NCBI GenBank assembly: GCA_036266155.1 | Contig: DATANR010000134.1 | Location: 1-64,000, forward strand | Length of the DNA: 64,000 nt | Source of the DNA: SIAJ01 sp036266155 | Lineage (GTDB): Bacteria; Planctomycetota; Planctomycetia; Gemmatales; Gemmataceae | Direction: 5' to 3' | In this document: piece by piece, positions 45,503-55,591 of the stretch | Layout of the letters: every line of letters begins with the position of its first letter | How positions within the stretch are numbered: the stretch's first letter is position 1 | Program-made: the position numbers and the translations under genes | Notes under the pieces: model-generated | Database searches by the model: none | Told to the model about the DNA's origin: nothing | Seen by the model: the letters and a program-made list of their open reading frames with translations, nothing else

Positions 45503-46864
45503 CTATTTCCTTTGCACAAACCTAGTTAAATCATGTGCCTTACCGTCTAATGCATTTTCGAAGACGAACGGAGAGTGCGTTGTGGCTAGGAGGAATGAGC
45601 ACTTGCCGGAATCCATAATGTCAGGGAGCAGCATCTTCTGCCACTCGATCGATAACGAGAGTTCTGGCTCGTCAAACAAGACGGCAAGCTTTGCACCATT
45701 TTCGAGGTACACCCTTGAAAACAGTGACACTATTTGCTTCTCTCCTGACGATAACTTGGCCAACTCGACAGGCTTCTCGTTGGATTTGTGTACTACCCGG
45801 AGATCGACAGTGCTTTCGTTGTAAACTACTTGCTTGTCTGTGAGATACTTGTTGCAGACGCGAGTGAACTCCTTGATTGCTGCGTCGGATTCTTTCTGCT
45901 GATCGTAGACATTGATTAGGTTAGCGAGGAAATACACAAGAGTTTCATATTGCAGTTGTGCAATGTCACCTGACTCGACAAGCTGCATAATTCTATTCTT
46001 CCGTTCAGCGCTGATATTATTACCAACTCGATCGAGCACGATCTTGAGAGCGCTCTTGTCCTGAATTCTTTTCAGTTCATCTACGACGGTAATCCCGTCC
46101 ACAAGTTGTGACAACATTTGCCCGCTGATGCGCGAGTACCATTCGACTGACGATTTTTCGATCCTGCCCGTGATGTCTCTGATCCGTTGCGTAACATCGC
46201 TCATTCCAAATCGGATTAGACCTTCGCCACGAAAGCCTTCTTTCCTGGTGTAGCCGAGATCTTCCAGCTCCTCTTCAATACGACGGTATGTTGGGAAGTA
46301 GAGATTCGTAAAAGGGAACGCCTCCGATAAATGCCTCCGCACGTTTTCATTCTCGAAAAGACTCGGAGAGTCGCCGGTTGGGCCGTGTATCATCTCGGAA
46401 CGTAAAACGTCAAGAATGTACGCTGGCGGAAGTCCCGCTGTCTCCGCCATGTGAATTAACATTGGGTGGTGGCGGACATCGGGATGTCGAAGCCCGCGCG
46501 TCTCTTCGCTCAACCGGTAAAGATCCTCCTCTGGCACCTTGTGGAGTAGTCGTCGAAGCCGAGGTTCAAGCTTCGCCGACATGAGCCCTACCTCTGCCAT
46601 TTCTGCTGAAATCGTGATAACTCTGCCGTTTGCGGTTTCGACGGTAATAGACTCAAAGTTATGTTTCCTGAGCTTGTACAGTTGCCGAGAGAGGACGGCG
46701 TAAATCATGCTAAGGATTGTTGTCTTGCCGGAGCCGTTGTCGGCGATTAAAACCATCACCGGCTCGTCGAACCGTATGTCCACGTCGCGGTCACCAAACA
46801 GACCCTTGATCTGAAACCGCTTGATCGGTGACGCTAGTGACATTGGTCCAGATTGATCCGCCAT
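45503..46864 (-). CDS. ariA: PARIS-like AriA: ABC/AAA_15-type ATPase
   Basis: A 453-aa SMC/ABC-type ATPase: Walker A ADNGSGKTT (K47), a long helical middle (about 180-330), the signature LSSGEKQIVS (from about 371), Walker B LAVLFDEPELS, and the H-loop ATTHSPF. Together with the DUF4435 gene immediately downstream it matches the AriA-AriB arrangement. ATG 46864 is chosen because GAGGAG lies nine bases upstream (complement of 46874-46879); the frame extends to 46888 without support. AT-rich like ariB: a sampled line, 45901-45960, has 23 G/C in 60. No restriction-modification or retron gene lies beside it. Confidence 0.8.
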   Translation of the reverse strand: MADQSGPMSLASPIKRFQIKGLFGDRDVDIRFDEPVMVLIADNGSGKTTILSMIYAVLSRQLYKLRKHNFESITVETANGRVITISAEMAEVGLMSAKLEPRLRRLLHKVPEEDLYRLSEETRGLRHPDVRHHPMLIHMAETAGLPPAYILDVLRSEMIHGPTGDSPSLFENENVRRHLSEAFPFTNLYFPTYRRIEEELEDLGYTRKEGFRGEGLIRFGMSDVTQRIRDITGRIEKSSVEWYSRISGQMLSQLVDGITVVDELKRIQDKSALKIVLDRVGNNISAERKNRIMQLVESGDIAQLQYETLVYFLANLINVYDQQKESDAAIKEFTRVCNKYLTDKQVVYNESTVDLRVVHKSNEKPVELAKLSSGEKQIVSLFSRVYLENGAKLAVLFDEPELSLSIEWQKMLLPDIMDSGKCSFLLATTHSPFVFENALDGKAHDLTRFVQRK

Positions 46865-47205
46865 CAGCGTTCGCTCCTCGGGCGACAACCGCAGTCATCC
46901 TTCACCGTGGTTCTGATCACGACAGCATTACTGAAGGGCGCTGCACTTCTTAGAGCAGCTGTGTTCCCACCGGCTCGCCTTATCCAGCTCGATACAACCG
47001 TCTGAGCAGAGTTTACCGTCGGCAACACGCGTAGGCTACTACGACTCGAAATCAAGAAAATAAAATCGCGACCTCTGGATGGAAAAATAGAGCATTCGAG
47101 GCCTTCGCCGACCCAATGGATCCCCTGCGGCAAGCGACCCGTGCTAGGTGTTACGCCGCCAGGCAAGCTTCATTTGCGAACTGCGTCCGCCTGGGCTGCC
47201 CGACC
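46865..47205. other. 341-bp gap upstream of ariA
   Basis: Composition changes here from AT-rich island to GC-rich chromosome. It must hold the ariA promoter, but I see no convincing -35/-10 pair. A 100-aa frame on the minus strand (46864-47166) looks non-coding. The rest is featureless to me. Confidence 0.4.
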
Positions 47206-48120
47206 TCACACCCCCTTGATCGCCGTCCCCTGGATTTCGACGTTCGACAGTTCCAGGCTCTTGATCGTCCAGTACAGCATGAAGACGAGGACGCCGGCGA
47301 GTTCGACCAAGAGGACGGTGGAGCGCAGGCCGTACCAGTACAGCCCGACGGCGAGCACGGGGACGAGGCCCATCAGGGTGCCGGTCAACAGATAAAGGCT
47401 GCTATACACTTTCTGACGCGTTGGGTCGGTCTTGAACAATTCCTTGAGCGTGTCGTCGGCGTGGAACCAACAGACGCACGCGATGCCGAAGAAGAAGGTG
47501 AGCGCGCCGGCATAGTGCAACCAGCCTCGCAGCGTTTGCGGCAATGAGTTCTTCAGGTCGGCGTCGATCGCGTGCAGACCTTGTGCGATGGCTTTGGCCT
47601 TATCCGCTTTCTCTTGAATGCCATCCTGTAATTGCTGGGTGTCCGCTTTCAGTTGTGCCGTTTTCGCGTCGTTATTGGAAGCAATGTCTGATTCAACGAT
47701 GATCTGTGCTCGCTCATTGCTCTGTTGCAGCGCGAGTGTCACGTCGTCGGCGACGACGGCGGGCTGGTTCCATTCCATCGGGCAGAGGGCCACGACAAGC
47801 AAGCCGATCGCGGCAATGTTGAGGACCCAGCTCTCTTTCCACGTGAATCCCTTGTAGGCGAACAGCATCATGGCGACGGAGACGAACGTGGCGACGAACA
47901 GGTCGCGGATCGGGATATGCCCGAGGAGCTTCTCCTGGCTGTGGTAATACGCGGAAATGGAATTTCGCTGAATCCCGTCGCCTTTCGTGAAATGATACGC
48001 GAGCAGCGACACCAAAAAGATGATTGCGACAGCGACGAGCAGGTGCCGCAGGCTCTTGTAAGTCGCCACCATCGACAGGACGAGTTTCTCGACGGCCGGA
48101 TCGGTCTTCTGGACGTGCAT
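47206..48120 (-). CDS. Multi-pass membrane protein, SISAYYH type
   Basis: A 304-aa protein with about six membrane segments and a helical soluble loop (about 130-200; ALQQSNERAQIIVESDI, KADTQQLQDGIQEKADKAKA). The segment IQRNSISAYYHSQEKLL followed by RDLFVATFVSVAMMLFAYKG is a recurring pattern in uncharacterised bacterial membrane proteins (DUF998-like), in which the SxSAYYH motif faces the membrane surface. Function unknown. It shares its strand and a palindrome-filled gap with the SRPBCC protein gene upstream. Confidence 0.65.
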   Translation of the reverse strand: MHVQKTDPAVEKLVLSMVATYKSLRHLLVAVAIIFLVSLLAYHFTKGDGIQRNSISAYYHSQEKLLGHIPIRDLFVATFVSVAMMLFAYKGFTWKESWVLNIAAIGLLVVALCPMEWNQPAVVADDVTLALQQSNERAQIIVESDIASNNDAKTAQLKADTQQLQDGIQEKADKAKAIAQGLHAIDADLKNSLPQTLRGWLHYAGALTFFFGIACVCWFHADDTLKELFKTDPTRQKVYSSLYLLTGTLMGLVPVLAVGLYWYGLRSTVLLVELAGVLVFMLYWTIKSLELSNVEIQGTAIKGV

Positions 48121-48217
48121 GGGGCACCGTGGGGAAGAGTGAGCGGGGTACCGAAGGACAGGCTATTCGGCCGGTCGGTCGCGCACAATGCAAAAGTGAA
48201 ATAGGATGTCAATAGTG

Positions 48218-48313
48218 GCCCTCTCGCTCCGCGAGAGGATTGCATGGCTCGCCGCGGTGAGGACCACACGCTGTCAGCCCGAGTCTTGCATTCTTCTCGC
48301 GGAGCGAGAAGGC
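48218..48313. repeat. 27-bp palindrome between the SRPBCC and membrane-protein genes
   Basis: Arms 48218-48244 and 48287-48313 pair over 27 bp with three mismatches around a 42-nt loop; the core TCTCGCTCCGCGAGA is itself palindromic. It touches the stop codon of the SRPBCC gene at 48313. Confidence 0.8.
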
Positions 48314-48948
48314 TACGATTGCTTCGTCTTCTTGATCGGCCCCTGGCGTTTGGGTCCGCGAACAATTGCCTCGCTGGCGTTTGCCCCTTCGAACAACGTC
48401 TGAAGCTTCGCCAGCGCTGCTGTCCAGTACGCTTTGAAGCGCCCGACGGCCGCGAGGTCCTTGAGCTTGTTGTGCTCCAGGGCAACCTGGCTTTTCGCGG
48501 GGCCCTTGTTCCAGAAATTGACTTCAACGCTCGTCTCGCCATCGATCCAGGTGATGCGCATCGACTTGTTCGCGGTGGCCCGGCGAACCGTCATCTTGGC
48601 GCCGTCCGGCAACCACTGGGCCAGCTTCTTGGGTTCGCTCCAGCTCGCGTACAGGTCCGCGATCGGCACGGCGATGGTTTTCGACGCGCTGGCCGAGAAT
48701 TCGCCGTCGCACTTTTGATGCTTGACGCGGAGGCCCTTCACCTGCTCGTAGCCGACGGTGACCATCTGGCTCCACCAGCCGGGACAACCGTGTTGCTCGC
48801 TTAGGTGCGTGGCGATTTCCTTGTGCGTCCACGCGGCCGCGCCGTCCGTGTCGAGCACGGCGATCCACTCGGACCATGTCTTGCCGGTTTTAGCCTGCAC
48901 GGCTTCGGAACTGATGCCGGCGGCTTCGGTCACTTTGGGTTTGGGCAT
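48313..48948 (-). CDS. DUF4287 plus SRPBCC (AHSA1-like) protein
   Basis: A 211-aa soluble protein with two parts. Residues about 10-75 match DUF4287 (SSEAVQAKTGKTWSEWIAVL, THKEIATHLSEQHGCPGWW). Residues about 85-195 match the START/AHSA1 hydrophobic-cavity fold (KTIAVPIADLYASWSEPKKL, RITWIDGETSVEVNFWNKG, RFKAYWTAALAKLQTLF). SRPBCC proteins bind lipophilic ligands or act as co-chaperones; this fused form is widespread but its ligand is not known. The tail is basic. Confidence 0.82.
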   Translation of the reverse strand: MPKPKVTEAAGISSEAVQAKTGKTWSEWIAVLDTDGAAAWTHKEIATHLSEQHGCPGWWSQMVTVGYEQVKGLRVKHQKCDGEFSASASKTIAVPIADLYASWSEPKKLAQWLPDGAKMTVRRATANKSMRITWIDGETSVEVNFWNKGPAKSQVALEHNKLKDLAAVGRFKAYWTAALAKLQTLFEGANASEAIVRGPKRQGPIKKTKQS

Positions 48949-49015
48949 TGGTGCAGTCTCCCTTTGCGGCGTCGCCCTCGCGTTGCTCTTCGGGTTCTGT
49001 CGTTACGAGCGTGCG

Positions 49016-49744
49016 TCAACCCAGTGGCCACGCGGAATCCAGGGCGGCCTGTTGGATGCGCGTCACTTCCTGGATGCCCGCGGTGCCGACGCTGATCAGG
49101 CGCATCAGTTGATCGGCCGAGAAGGTCGCCTCTTCGCCGGCGCCCTGGACTTCGATGAAGCGGCCAGAGCCAGTCATCACCAAGTTCATATCGACGTCGG
49201 CATCGCGGTCTTCGACGTATTCGAGGTCGAGCCGTTCCTCGCCGTCAATGATGCCGACGCTGATGGCGGCCACGCTGTCGGTCACCACGTTGGCCGGCGG
49301 ACCAATGACGGCGGCGTGCTTGTTCAAGGCCATGCACAGGGCGACGAACGCGCCATTGATGGCGGCAGTCCGCGTGCCGCCGTCGGCTTCAAGCACGTCG
49401 CAGTCCAGCCACAGCGTGCGCTCGCCGAGTTTGGTGAGATCGACCACCGCCCGCAGGCTGCGGCCGATGAGCCGTTGAATCTCGACCGAGCGCCCGTCGA
49501 CCTTGCCCACCTTGTCGCGAGCTTTGCGTGAACCCGTCGAGCCGGGGAGCATCGCATACTCGGCTGTCATCCAGCCTTTGCCCGTCCCCACGAGAAACGG
49601 CGGCACCGCCGGCTCGACGCTGCACGTGCACAGCACGGTGGTCGCCCCCGAGCGCACAAGTACGCTGCCGGCCGCGGTGCGGGTGAAGCCCAGCTCAAAG
49701 GAGAGTGGGCGAAGCTGATTCGGCAGACGGTTGTTGGGACGCAT
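49016..49744 (-). CDS. rph: Ribonuclease PH
   Basis: A 242-aa phosphorolytic 3'-5' exoribonuclease that trims tRNA precursors and other RNAs using phosphate. Signatures are MRPNNRLPNQLRPLSFELGF, TTVLCTCSVEPAVPPF, GWMTAEYAMLPGST (the GWxTAEYxMLPxxT block), RSVEIQRLIGRSLRAVVDL, WLDCDVLEADGGTRTAAI, and DLEYVEDRDADVDMNLVMT. Full length. ATG 49744 gives the conserved start; the upstream MFRVFRG is encoded by a palindrome arm. The arg genes upstream are on the same strand. Confidence 0.95.
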   Translation of the reverse strand: MRPNNRLPNQLRPLSFELGFTRTAAGSVLVRSGATTVLCTCSVEPAVPPFLVGTGKGWMTAEYAMLPGSTGSRKARDKVGKVDGRSVEIQRLIGRSLRAVVDLTKLGERTLWLDCDVLEADGGTRTAAINGAFVALCMALNKHAAVIGPPANVVTDSVAAISVGIIDGEERLDLEYVEDRDADVDMNLVMTGSGRFIEVQGAGEEATFSADQLMRLISVGTAGIQEVTRIQQAALDSAWPLG

Positions 49745-49761
49745 GGGGATAAGGTAGGAAC

Positions 49762-49865
49762 CACGAAAGACACGAAACACACGAAAAGAGACAAGATGAT
49801 GCAGACCAATCAGTTATTCTTGATTGGTTCTTGTCTTCATTTTCGTGTGTTTCGTGTCTTTCGTG
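49762..49865. repeat. 26-bp perfect palindrome between argF and rph
   Basis: Arms 49762-49787 and 49840-49865 are perfectly complementary and built on CACGAAAGACACGAAACACA-type repeats. The loop has its own 8-bp stem (ACCAATCA with TGATTGGT). It occupies most of the gap between argF (stop 49876) and rph (start 49744), possibly separating the two transcripts. Confidence 0.85.
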
Positions 49866-49875
49866 ATTCTTAACC

Positions 49876-50790
49876 CTAAGCCTTCAATAGCCACTCCAGA
49901 ATTGCTTTTTGGGCATGCATGCGGTTGCCCGCTTGTTGAAAGACGACGCTGGCGGGGCCTTCCATCACGTCTTCGGTGATCTCCTCGCCGCGGTGGGCCG
50001 GCAGGCAGTGGAGAATTTTCGCATCGCGCGGCGCTTTCTTCAGAAGGGTGGCGTTCACCTGATATGGGGCGAAGATGCGCAGGCGTTCCTCTCGTTCGGA
50101 CTCCTGGCCCATGCTGGTCCAGACGTCCGTGTAGATCACGTCAGCCGCTTTCACCGCGGCAAGTGGGTCGGCGGTTTCGAGCGGCAGCTTCGGGTTGACC
50201 TGCGTTGTGTAATTCGTTTTGAAGTCCGCCGGGAAGCCATAGCCGTCCGGCCGAGCGAGGATGAAGTTGATGCCGAGCTTGCCGCACAACACGGCCAGCG
50301 AGCGTGCCACGTTGTTGCCGTCGCCGATGAAGGCAATCGTCTTGCCGCGCACGTCGCCGGTTGTCTCTTGCAACGTCAACACGTCGGCCATCGCTTGGCA
50401 CGGATGCGAGGTATCCGAAAGCCCGTTGATGACGGGAACGGTTGCATGGTTCGCCACGCCGACGACGGTGTCGTGTTTGAAGACGCGGAGGACGATGCAA
50501 TCGACGAATTGAGACATGGTGCGCGCGAAGTCGGCGACCGATTCGCGGACGCCGAGGCCGACCTCGCTGCCGGCCTGGAACAAACTTGTGCCGCCGAGTT
50601 GGGCGACGCCGGCCTCGAAACTCACACGCGTGCGCAGCGACGGCTTCTCAAACACGAGGCCGACAATCTTGTGACGAAGAGTGTCCGCATATTCACCGTG
50701 CGCGACGGCCGCCTTGAGCCGGGCCGCGTCGGCGATAAGCTGTCGTAACGTGTCCGCGTCGTGGTCAATAACGGTGAGAAAGTGCTTCAT
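49876..50790 (-). CDS. argF: Ornithine carbamoyltransferase
   Basis: A 304-aa enzyme converting ornithine and carbamoyl phosphate to citrulline. Motifs are FEKPSLRTRVSFE (carbamoyl-phosphate site, SxRTR), DTSHPCQAMADVLT (HPCQ), and ILHCLPAHRGEEI (HCLP, the ornithine/active-site Cys). Length is typical. It is the third gene of the argB-argD-argF unit; the 90-bp gap to argD holds a palindrome. The DNA shows no ARG box that I can identify. Confidence 0.96.
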   Translation of the reverse strand: MKHFLTVIDHDADTLRQLIADAARLKAAVAHGEYADTLRHKIVGLVFEKPSLRTRVSFEAGVAQLGGTSLFQAGSEVGLGVRESVADFARTMSQFVDCIVLRVFKHDTVVGVANHATVPVINGLSDTSHPCQAMADVLTLQETTGDVRGKTIAFIGDGNNVARSLAVLCGKLGINFILARPDGYGFPADFKTNYTTQVNPKLPLETADPLAAVKAADVIYTDVWTSMGQESEREERLRIFAPYQVNATLLKKAPRDAKILHCLPAHRGEEITEDVMEGPASVVFQQAGNRMHAQKAILEWLLKA

Positions 50791-50794
50791 ATTA

Positions 50795-50874
50795 GCGGTC
50801 AGTGGTCGGTGATCAGGTGAAAAACAAAAAAGCCAGTGATTGGTGGTCTTGCCTGACCACCGAGCACTGGCCGC
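50795..50874. repeat. 23-bp palindrome in the argD-argF gap
   Basis: Arms 50795-50817 and 50852-50874 pair over 23 bp with three mismatches around a 34-nt loop. It fills the gap inside the arg operon and could modulate or process the transcript before argF. Confidence 0.75.
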
Positions 50875-50880
50875 GAATCA

Positions 50881-52083
<1,203 letters not shown>

Positions 52084-52101
52084 GGTGTTTTCCCGAGCGA
52101 C

Positions 52102-52986
52102 TTAGTGTGCCTCAAGCTTCATGGCCGTGCCGACGCCCTGGTCGGTGAAGATCTCGAGCAACAAAGAATACGGCCGGCGACCGTCGATCACATGCACTGT
52201 GCCGACGCCGGCACGCAAGGCATCGAAACACGCTTCGACTTTGGGGATCATTCCCCCGTCGATCGCGCCGGCATCGATGAGCCGTTGACACTGGGCCGCA
52301 TCCAATTGGGCGATCAGGGACGCCGGGTCCTTCGCGTTTCTCAAGATGCCCGGCGTGTCAGTGAGCATCACGAGCTTGGTCGCCTTGAGAGCCGCGGCGA
52401 CGGCACAGGCGGCCGTGTCCGCGTTCACGTTGAGCCATCCGCCCGCCGCATCGACGGCCAGCGACGGCAACACGGGAACGATGTGCCCGTTCGTGATTTC
52501 CCGAAGCAATTGGCAGTCGACGCGCGTCACCTGACCCACGTGGCCGAGGTCGATCGGTTCGCCGCCGGGGTTGGGCAAGGTAAGTCGTTCGCCACGTAAA
52601 GCTTGTTGCGGACCGGAATGTAGACCCACCGCTCGGCCGCCGAGTTCGCGGAGTTGCCGGACAATTCCCGCGTTGATTTCATTCGTCAAAACGTCAACGA
52701 CGATTCGCAACGTCGCGTCATCGGTATACCGGCGCCCCTGGACCTTGCGAGGCACGAACCCCGACGCGGCCATCGCTCGGTCAATCGGTTTGCCGCCGCC
52801 GTGGACGAGCACCGGCACGAGGCCGACGGCTTGCAAAAAGACGACGGACTGCAGCGTGGCCCGGAGCGCAACCGGGTCTTCCATCGCACTGCCGCCCAGC
52901 TTGATGACGGTGACGCAATCGCGAAAGGTGCGGATGTAGCCGAGCGCCTCGACGAGGGCTTCGGCCTTGCGGATGGCGTTGTCCAT
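52102..52986 (-). CDS. argB: Acetylglutamate kinase
   Basis: A 294-aa amino-acid-kinase-fold enzyme phosphorylating N-acetylglutamate. Seen are VTVIKLGGSAMED (Lys-Gly-Gly phosphate loop), VPVLVHGGGKPIDRAM (the HGGG acetylglutamate site), and NVNADTAACAVAAALKATKLVMLTD (read in parts: NVNADTAA, KLVMLTD). It is the first gene of the arg unit, with a promoter ending about 36 bp upstream. No feedback-inhibition N-terminal helix typical of hexameric enzymes is evident beyond a short helix. Confidence 0.95.
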   Translation of the reverse strand: MDNAIRKAEALVEALGYIRTFRDCVTVIKLGGSAMEDPVALRATLQSVVFLQAVGLVPVLVHGGGKPIDRAMAASGFVPRKVQGRRYTDDATLRIVVDVLTNEINAGIVRQLRELGGRAVGLHSGPQQALRGERLTLPNPGGEPIDLGHVGQVTRVDCQLLREITNGHIVPVLPSLAVDAAGGWLNVNADTAACAVAAALKATKLVMLTDTPGILRNAKDPASLIAQLDAAQCQRLIDAGAIDGGMIPKVEACFDALRAGVGTVHVIDGRRPYSLLLEIFTDQGVGTAMKLEAH

Positions 52987-53021
52987 CGGACCCGGGTCGG
53001 GTGTGCCGACGTAAAAGATGA

Positions 53022-53050
53022 AATGTATGGCGGTGGACAGGGGGCGTCAA
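53022..53050 (-). promoter_or_regulatory. Promoter of the argBDF operon
   Basis: On the minus strand TTGACG (53050-53045), a 17-nt spacer and TACATT (53027-53022) give a good sigma70-type pair (5 of 6 and 4 of 6). Transcription would begin near 53015, about 30 nt before argB. The rest of the 52987-53165 gap has no other feature I can support. Confidence 0.6.
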
Positions 53051-53165
53051 TGGCGAGGCATACGCCAATCACGGTCATTTTGAACTAGCCGCCGCTTTGA
53101 TCTTTCATCTGGCCAAGCCCCGCAACATGTCCCGCACTGCGACCACGATCTGAGATTCGGACCGA

Positions 53166-54578
53166 TCAGTCGGTCCGATCAACGATTTGCCACAACAACG
53201 ACCGCGCTGCAGCCATGATCTTAGGGGCGGATTCGACTTCCAAATAGCTCGAGCGCGCCCGCCAAGTCTCGTAACCGCCGAGCGCATGCTGAGCCGGCGT
53301 CGGCAGGTAGCCGTTGTAGCCATTCGCCAGCTCAATTGTAAAGGTGTTCTTCAGCCAACTTTTCTTCTTGATCTCCAGCCCGATCTCCGCGAACACCTCG
53401 CACGGAATGGCAACGATGCCGACGTTGCCGATGCGCAGCGCCTGAATCGTGACCGGAACCGCCGCGGGGTATTTGTCCACCAACAAGGTCTCGCGCGCGT
53501 AAATCGCGTCGCGGCCAACGAGGTTCTTCGGGTCCTTTTGCTCAGCCAGCAACTTGCGAGCGCGATCCATTTCCTTATCGTTCGGCTTGCGGACGCCGAG
53601 TTGCAATTCCTTGGTCGCGGCGGCAAGCGTCACATCGCTTCGATACTCGACTTTCGTATATGCCTCGGCCACTTTTTTCGCAACACTATCGGCAACAACT
53701 TTGATCCGCTCGCCCGGACCATATTTAATCGCGGCGATGCCGAAGTTAATGTTGTTGATGTCCCCGCTCGTTGCGTTCGACATGATGCCCACAAAGTCCT
53801 TGGAATCAGCCGCGACGAGTTGTTTGATGCGCTCCGCGAAAGCGCCGTAATAATCCGCCGACACGGCGGGATTGCCGCCCACATAATGCAGCGAATAGTT
53901 GGCGAGCACGCAGAGCGGTTTGCCGTTTGCGGTTTGGACTGAGAGGAAGGAGATGTCCGGATCAACTGGTCCGGCCGGTTCGACTAGGCCCTTCGCCTCG
54001 TTGCCGGGATTCATTTGCACCTTGTCGGTCGTATTGCCGAACGGGTCGGCCGGAATGAGGTCGTGTTCGCGTTTCCAACGGCGATTGAAGACGTTCGTCT
54101 CATCGCGGGCTCGGCCAAACCCGATCTTCGCGGGCCCCCGGCGTTCGTGTGCGATGCGAATGCCGTCGGCAATCTTGGCCGCGAGGAACCTGACATAAAC
54201 CGCGTCCGGTTCGCTTTGAAAGACACCGGTGACGGTCGGCGCACTATGCGTGTGCGTCGCCGAGATCAGGATGTGATCGGCGGCGATGCCGCTCGCCTTC
54301 GTCGCCTGGGCCTTGGCGTCCAACACCAATTCTCGCGGGATCATGCAACTATCGACGACGACTATTGCGAGCTTCGTTGTTCCGTCGTCGAGGACGAGGC
54401 ACCGGGCATGCAGCGGATCGTTCGCCCCTTTCGCCTGACCGTCGGCCAGGTTGCCGTTCACACTGATCGGGAACTTGGTCGGCGTCACGTCCATCGCGAA
54501 CGCGCCGGCTTTGAGTTCGGCGGCCTGAGCGTAGGCGCCAAAGACAAGCACAAGGAGCGCGGCAACTGTTCGGATCAT
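53166..54578 (-). CDS. Neutral ceramidase-like exported protein
   Basis: A 470-aa protein with a signal peptide (AALLVLVFGAYAQAAE). It shows neutral/alkaline ceramidase N-terminal features: GAFAMDVTPTKFPISVNG, VVDSCMIPRELV, HILISATHTHSAP (the His-x-His zinc ligands) and NYSLHYVGG, with GIMSNATSGDINNIN near the centre. These proteins bind zinc and hydrolyse ceramide or related lipids, but the planctomycete members are uncharacterised. ATG 54578 precedes the signal peptide; a longer frame reaches 54716 and would overlap the divergent HTTM gene. Confidence 0.82.
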   Translation of the reverse strand: MIRTVAALLVLVFGAYAQAAELKAGAFAMDVTPTKFPISVNGNLADGQAKGANDPLHARCLVLDDGTTKLAIVVVDSCMIPRELVLDAKAQATKASGIAADHILISATHTHSAPTVTGVFQSEPDAVYVRFLAAKIADGIRIAHERRGPAKIGFGRARDETNVFNRRWKREHDLIPADPFGNTTDKVQMNPGNEAKGLVEPAGPVDPDISFLSVQTANGKPLCVLANYSLHYVGGNPAVSADYYGAFAERIKQLVAADSKDFVGIMSNATSGDINNINFGIAAIKYGPGERIKVVADSVAKKVAEAYTKVEYRSDVTLAAATKELQLGVRKPNDKEMDRARKLLAEQKDPKNLVGRDAIYARETLLVDKYPAAVPVTIQALRIGNVGIVAIPCEVFAEIGLEIKKKSWLKNTFTIELANGYNGYLPTPAQHALGGYETWRARSSYLEVESAPKIMAAARSLLWQIVDRTD

Positions 54579-54667
54579 GGCGAAACTCACGGTAGGAGAG
54601 CAGTGAAGATACCCCGACAACCACGCGGACACAACAAGCTGCTGGCGAAACGTGCTAGACTTGCGGT

Positions 54668-55591
54668 GTGACCGTGTCGAACCCCATCGTCCTTGGATTG
54701 ACGCCAGCATTGCCATGGCCGTTGCGGCAATGGCGCTGGCTCATCACGCCCGTGCCGGCCGAGCGGGCGACCGCGCTCCGGATTGCCGTCGGCGCCGTGT
54801 TGCTGTTTGACATCTTGGTGCTCTATCTGCCCAACCTTCGAACACTGTACGGCGCGGGCGGCTTCGGCGATCCCGCCAACTTCGATGCGATGTTCGCCCC
54901 GCCCTTTTGCCGCTGGTCAATGTTGCGCTGGCTGCCGGCCACGTGGGGACCGCAATTCCTGATCGTCAACTGGTTGGTCGCTGCAGTCGCCTTGCTGATC
55001 GGCTATCGATCGCGACTGGCTGCGCTCGTCTGCTGGATGGCTGCGGTATCGTTTGCCAATTCGAATCACAGCCTCCACAACGGCGGCGATCAACTCAAGA
55101 TTGTTGCCCTGCTCATGCTCGTCTTCCTGCCGACCGACGGTTGCTGGTCGGTGCGGCGCCATCCGCTCGCCCGCGGTGTTGGGCCTGTCCTCGTTCAGGC
55201 ATGGCCGATCCGTTTGTTGATGGTCCAGCTTGCCGTGATGTACTTCATGAACGGCTATTACAAATCGATGGGCCCGGCCTGGCGCGATGGATCGGTCATG
55301 GCCGCGATCGCGCAGAACCCGAGTTGGGCCCACTTCTCGCCGGACTATCTGCCGCTGCCGGACGTGGCCTTACGGTTTCTCGCTTGGACTACGGTGATCT
55401 GGGAATTGCTCTTTCCGGTACTCGTGCTCATGCCGCTTACGCGTGCGGCCACGATCTGGATCGGCGTGCTCTTCCATGTCGGCACGTTGATCCATCTCGA
55501 GGTGGGGCTGTTCCCGCTCTACGCATTGTGCTACTACGTGCCGCTGTTGCCGTGGGAGCGGCGATCATTTGCCGCGAATGCTCGCCTTTAG
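54668..55591 (+). CDS. HTTM-domain membrane protein
   Basis: A 307-aa multi-pass protein of the HTTM group (distantly related to vitamin K-dependent gamma-carboxylase). Landmarks are ERATALRIAVGAVLLFDILV, NWLVAAVALLIGYRSRLAAL, SNHSLHNGGDQLKIVALLML, QLAVMYFMNGYYKSMGPAWRDG, and IWELLFPVLVLMPLTR. Its start is GTG 54668. It is divergent from the ceramidase-like gene and its 3' end overlaps that of pheT by 27 bp. The bacterial role is not settled. Confidence 0.85.
   Translation: MTVSNPIVLGLTPALPWPLRQWRWLITPVPAERATALRIAVGAVLLFDILVLYLPNLRTLYGAGGFGDPANFDAMFAPPFCRWSMLRWLPATWGPQFLIVNWLVAAVALLIGYRSRLAALVCWMAAVSFANSNHSLHNGGDQLKIVALLMLVFLPTDGCWSVRRHPLARGVGPVLVQAWPIRLLMVQLAVMYFMNGYYKSMGPAWRDGSVMAAIAQNPSWAHFSPDYLPLPDVALRFLAWTTVIWELLFPVLVLMPLTRAATIWIGVLFHVGTLIHLEVGLFPLYALCYYVPLLPWERRSFAANARL

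Noticed and set aside
46864..47166. 100-aa minus-strand frame upstream of ariA
   Set aside because: No family resemblance and no ribosome-binding site; it overlaps the ariA leader.
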